DNA of 9,323 nt from an uncultured Sphingomonadaceae bacterium (GTDB taxonomy: Bacteria; Pseudomonadota; Alphaproteobacteria; Sphingomonadales; Sphingomonadaceae): assembly GCA_937920575.1 (NCBI GenBank), contig CAKZSF010000280.1:1-9323 (forward strand), in the 5' to 3' direction. Under the pieces are notes generated by a model. The model worked only from the letters and a program-made list of their open reading frames with translations. It ran no database searches and was not told where the DNA came from. How positions within the stretch are numbered: the first letter of the stretch is position 1; every line of letters starts with the position of its first letter. Positions 6,954-9,323 of this stretch are shown one piece after another. Both the position numbers and the translations under genes were made by a program.

Positions 6954-6994
6954 AAAAAAAGAGGGCGGCTAGTCCCGTAAGGAATAACCGCCCT
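6954..6994 (-). terminator. Strong Rho-independent terminator
   Basis: On the minus strand AGGGCGGTTA (6994-6985) pairs with TAGCCGCCCT (6971-6962) through 10 bp with one G-U. The stem extends inward by TTCC/GGGA pairing around a TTAC loop with one bulged C. It is followed by C and seven T residues (6960-6954). On the plus strand the same hairpin has a C-A mismatch and only four T residues, so leftward termination is favoured. It ends 5 nt before the 6948 ATG. Confidence 0.78.
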
Positions 6995-7068
6995 TTTCAA
7001 GTCGAGAACTCTCTGCGTGTTGCGTCGAGCCCTTCGGGTCGCAGACATCCTCTAGCGACTTGTCGACC
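6954..7068 (-). ncRNA. Candidate small RNA or structured leader before the AraC-type gene
   Basis: On the minus strand a TACAAT box (7080-7075) would start a transcript near 7068, ending at the T-run at 6954, about 115 nt. Nested pairings support a rod: CAAGTCG (7062-7056) with CGACTTG (7004-6998), then AGA (7053-7051) with TCT (7007-7005), then CTGCG (7044-7040) with CGCAG (7017-7013), and an apical CCCGAAGGG turn (7038-7030). The rod is followed after three A residues by the terminator hairpin. No protein frame fits this interval. It could be a free sRNA, or the leader of the AraC gene with regulated termination. I cannot match it to a known RNA family. Structure is read by eye; expression is inferred. 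Confidence 0.42.
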
Positions 7069-7074
7069 GCGTGA

Positions 7075-7080
7075 ATTGTA
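7075..7080 (-). promoter_or_regulatory. Candidate -10 box for the structured RNA
   Basis: TACAAT on the minus strand matches the sigma-70 -10 consensus at five of six bases and lies about 13 bp upstream of the outer stem of the structured RNA. No good -35 is seen 16-18 bp further upstream, so the promoter is tentative. Confidence 0.3.
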
Positions 7081-7188
7081 CGAAAACGACAAATTTGGAC
7101 CTGATTGAGAAAAATCTCGCACGAATCTGCGGAATTTGAGACCGCCAAGGTTCGACAGTGACCCACAGCTTTGCCATAGGCTGCGCCC

Positions 7189-8217
7189 ATGCTGTTTGAC
7201 CTTATCAAGCCCGCCATCTTTGCGCTCGATCCAGAGCGGGCGCACCGTTTGAGCATCGCAACCATGCGCGCCGCACCGGCTGCGCCTGCCCAGCGCGCGG
7301 GCGGGCCATTATCCGTCAATATTGCCGGATTGGCATTTCCCAATCCAGTGGGGCTCGCCGCCGGCTACGACAAAGATGCTGAGGTACCCAACCAGATGCT
7401 GGGGCTGGGCTTTGGCCATGTCGAAGTCGGGTCAATCACGCCACGTCCGCAAGAGGGTAATCCCAAGCCACGTCTGTTCCGGCTGCCGCGCGACAAGGCA
7501 GTGATCAACCGCATGGGTTTCAACAATGCCGGGGCCGATGCGGCGCTTGAACGGTTGGGGCAGCGCAAGCGCAATGGCATTCTGGGCATCAATATCGGCG
7601 CCAACAAAGACAGCGCGGACCGCATTGTCGACTATGCCGTGATGACGAAACTGATGGCGCCCTATGCTGATTATCTGACGGTCAATATTTCGAGCCCCAA
7701 CACGCCGGGCCTTCGTGCGTTGCAGGATGAAAGCGCGCTGACCGATTTGATTGGTGCAGTGTTTGAGGCGCGCGGGCCAGACGGTCCGCCCGTATTCCTG
7801 AAAGTCGCGCCTGATCTCGAGCCGGCCGATATTGACGCGATTGCGCGAATCGCAGGCGACAGCGATCTGGCCGCGCTGATCGTGTCCAACACCACCATTT
7901 CGCGGCCGGATCTTGCATCGCGCGACAAGGGCGAGACGGGCGGTTTGTCAGGTGCGCCGCTCAAACCGCTCGCCCAGCAACGTATGCGCGATTTCCGCAA
8001 GGCCACAGGCGGCGCCATCCCGCTGATCGGTGTCGGCGGCATCGCCAGCGCCGAGGATGCTTGGGATCGGATCAAGGCAGGGGCGAGCTTGGTGCAGCTC
8101 TACAGCGCGTTGGTCTATGAGGGACCGGGTCTAGCCCGCAAAATCAACCACGGGCTGAAGGCGATAATGCGGCGCGAAGGCATCAGAACCATTGCCGAAG
8201 CGGTCGGAACCGAATAG
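7189..8217 (+). CDS. pyrD: Dihydroorotate dehydrogenase, class 2 (quinone)
   Basis: A 342-residue, full-length class 2 enzyme. It oxidises dihydroorotate to orotate, the fourth step of pyrimidine synthesis, passing electrons through FMN to membrane quinone. Visible marks are the N-terminal amphipathic region typical of class 2 (1-28, LFDLIKPAIFALDPERAHRL), GYDKDAEVPN (59-68), FNNAGAD (111-117), NISSPNTPGLR (166-176; Ser169 is the catalytic base position of class 2 enzymes), SNTT (233-236), and the phosphate-binding GVGGI (281-285) with AGASLVQLYSALVYEGP (297-313). The ATG at 7189 fits the family N-terminus. No ribosome site is seen before it, so initiation on a very short or leaderless mRNA is possible. 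The 108 bp upstream (7081-7188) hold its promoter, but I see no convincing boxes. It diverges from the AraC gene and is followed after 11 bp by the gamma-glutamyltransferase gene. Confidence 0.97.
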   Translation: MLFDLIKPAIFALDPERAHRLSIATMRAAPAAPAQRAGGPLSVNIAGLAFPNPVGLAAGYDKDAEVPNQMLGLGFGHVEVGSITPRPQEGNPKPRLFRLPRDKAVINRMGFNNAGADAALERLGQRKRNGILGINIGANKDSADRIVDYAVMTKLMAPYADYLTVNISSPNTPGLRALQDESALTDLIGAVFEARGPDGPPVFLKVAPDLEPADIDAIARIAGDSDLAALIVSNTTISRPDLASRDKGETGGLSGAPLKPLAQQRMRDFRKATGGAIPLIGVGGIASAEDAWDRIKAGASLVQLYSALVYEGPGLARKINHGLKAIMRREGIRTIAEAVGTE

Positions 8218-8228
8218 CCCTTGGCGTC

Positions 8229-9323
8229 ATGATACGACGGACATTCTTCGCTTCTTGTCTGGCGCTGGGCGGTAGCCTCGCTCTGACAGCCTGCTCCTTC
8301 CCAGACGAGGTCGCTAGCGCAAGCAGTGCCGCCGCCTTGCAAAATGCAGGAGCGGTGTCCGCCGCAGACCCGCGCGCGGAGGAGGCAGGCTACGAAATTC
8401 TACGCCAAGGGGGCAACGCGACCGATGCGGCGCTGGCTGTGATGCTGGCGCTGACTGTCGTCGAACCACAAAGTTCAGGCATCGGCGGTGGCGGCTTTTA
8501 CGTCCACGCCAATCCCGATGGAGCCGTGACATCGCTGGATGGTCGCGAGACAGCACCGATTGCCGCTGGCCCCGACTGGTTTCTGGATGAGGAAGGCGCG
8601 GTCAAACCGTTCCGCGACGTCGTCAGCACAGGCCTGAGCATCGGGGTGCCGGGCAATATTGCGCTCGCCGCCAAAGCGCATGAGCGGCACGGCAAGCTTT
8701 CCTGGAAGGCGTTGTTCCAGCCCGCCATCCGGCTTGCGCGCGATGGGTTCCGGGTGACGCCGCGCCTGCACAACTCGCTGGGGCGTGAGCGGTCACGATC
8801 AAAGAATGATCCGGCGAGCCTTGCGCTGTACTACACCGCTGAAGGCGAGCCAGTCGCAATTGGCTCCACCATCACAGTACCGGAACTTGCCGACACGCTG
8901 GAGGCCATCGCCAACAAAGGGCCGAAGGCTTTCTACGAGGGCGAAACCGCCACCGCGATGGCCGCGACCATCTGGCAAGCCACCCCCGGCGCACGCGGGA
9001 TGACGGCCAGCGATGTTGAGAACTACCAGTCCAAGCAGCGCGAGCCGGTCTGCAGCACGTATCGCGGCTACAAAATCTGCGGGATGGGGCCGCCTTCATC
9101 CGGCGGCATCGCAGTGTCACAAATGCTGGGGCATTTGGAGCGGTTTGATCTGGCGGCGCTTGGCCCCAACTCAGCCAAGGTCTGGCATTTGCTGCTCGAA
9201 TCGCAACGGCTCGCCTATGCTGATCGGGCGCTCTATGCAGCGGACAGCGATTATGTCGAAGTGCCCGTCTCGGGCCTGATTGACCGTGCCTATCTGGCTC
9301 AGCGCAGCGCTTTGATTGATCCG
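8229..9323 (+). CDS. ggt: Gamma-glutamyltransferase, lipoprotein-type, 3' end missing
   Basis: 365 codons are present and the frame runs off the right edge. Gamma-glutamyltranspeptidase cleaves or transfers the glutamyl group of glutathione and related peptides outside the cytoplasm. The N-terminus MIRRTFFASCLALGGSLALTAC is a type II signal with a lipobox Cys at 22, so the precursor is probably membrane-anchored. Family marks are GNATDAALAVMLALTVVEPQSSGIGGGGF (62-90), DGRETAP (104-110; Arg106 is the expected glutamate-binding Arg), STGLSIGVPG (133-142), and GMGPPSSGGIAVSQML (285-300) with ESQRLAYADRALY (324-336). The autocleavage Thr of the small subunit lies beyond the window, so activity cannot be judged. 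The start at 8229 is set by the signal peptide; no ribosome site is seen. The 11-bp spacing after pyrD suggests co-transcription. Most of this gene has no full-length frame in simple ORF lists because it lacks a stop in the window. Confidence 0.93.
   Translation, partial: MIRRTFFASCLALGGSLALTACSFPDEVASASSAAALQNAGAVSAADPRAEEAGYEILRQGGNATDAALAVMLALTVVEPQSSGIGGGGFYVHANPDGAVTSLDGRETAPIAAGPDWFLDEEGAVKPFRDVVSTGLSIGVPGNIALAAKAHERHGKLSWKALFQPAIRLARDGFRVTPRLHNSLGRERSRSKNDPASLALYYTAEGEPVAIGSTITVPELADTLEAIANKGPKAFYEGETATAMAATIWQATPGARGMTASDVENYQSKQREPVCSTYRGYKICGMGPPSSGGIAVSQMLGHLERFDLAALGPNSAKVWHLLLESQRLAYADRALYAADSDYVEVPVSGLIDRAYLAQRSALIDP

Noticed and set aside
6969..7343. Minus-strand frame of 124 codons crossing the pyrD start
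   Set aside because: It overlaps the conserved pyrD N-terminus and the structured RNA, and the product has no recognisable features.
1..9323. CRISPR array, tRNA, rRNA, insertion sequence or toxin-antitoxin pair
   Set aside because: No regularly spaced direct repeats, tRNA-like cloverleaf, rRNA segments, transposase or convincing toxin/antitoxin genes were seen on either strand.

Overview
The window looks like chromosome from an alphaproteobacterium of the Sphingomonadales/Erythrobacteraceae type. This rests on the GC-rich, compact gene layout, the Rrf2-regulated suf locus, the class 2 dihydroorotate dehydrogenase, and REP-like palindromes built on a TCGTCATCCCGG-type end. The taxon is inferred from style and protein resemblance, not from a marker gene.

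Left block (1-3745, all minus strand): a suf-type iron-sulfur locus starts at 3745 with an Rrf2-family [Fe-S] sensor (sufR/iscR type), overlapping the scaffold gene sufB by 4 bp (ATGA). Downstream lie a 90-bp paired-palindrome repeat, a 106-residue protein I do not recognise, a divergent DUF559 protein, and a phytanoyl-CoA dioxygenase-family gene that overlaps its predecessor by 8 bp and runs off the left edge. sufC, sufD and sufS are not in the window. A perfect 8-bp dyad spanning 25 bp sits just upstream of the regulator and is a good candidate for its own operator.

Middle block (3746-6948): about 380 bp without a credible gene carries several short, tight hairpins and looks like a repeat-rich intergenic island. 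Next, reading leftwards, an AraC-family regulator is followed after 4 bp by a secreted lipoprotein of the DUF885 family with a metal-binding HExxPGHH motif. They are probably co-transcribed.

Right block (6949-9323): a strong Rho-independent terminator on the minus strand ends only a few bases before the AraC-type start codon. A nested, long-range inverted repeat and a TACAAT box precede it. The 6954-7068 interval therefore looks like either a small RNA of about 115 nt or a structured leader that controls the AraC/DUF885 pair. Diverging from it on the plus strand are pyrD (pyrimidine synthesis, quinone-linked) and, 11 bp later, a lipoprotein-type gamma-glutamyltransferase cut off by the right edge before its catalytic threonine.

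Most of the coding content is ordinary housekeeping. The points most worth a second look are the structured RNA/terminator before the AraC gene, the operator-like dyad, and the unusual gene content following sufB.
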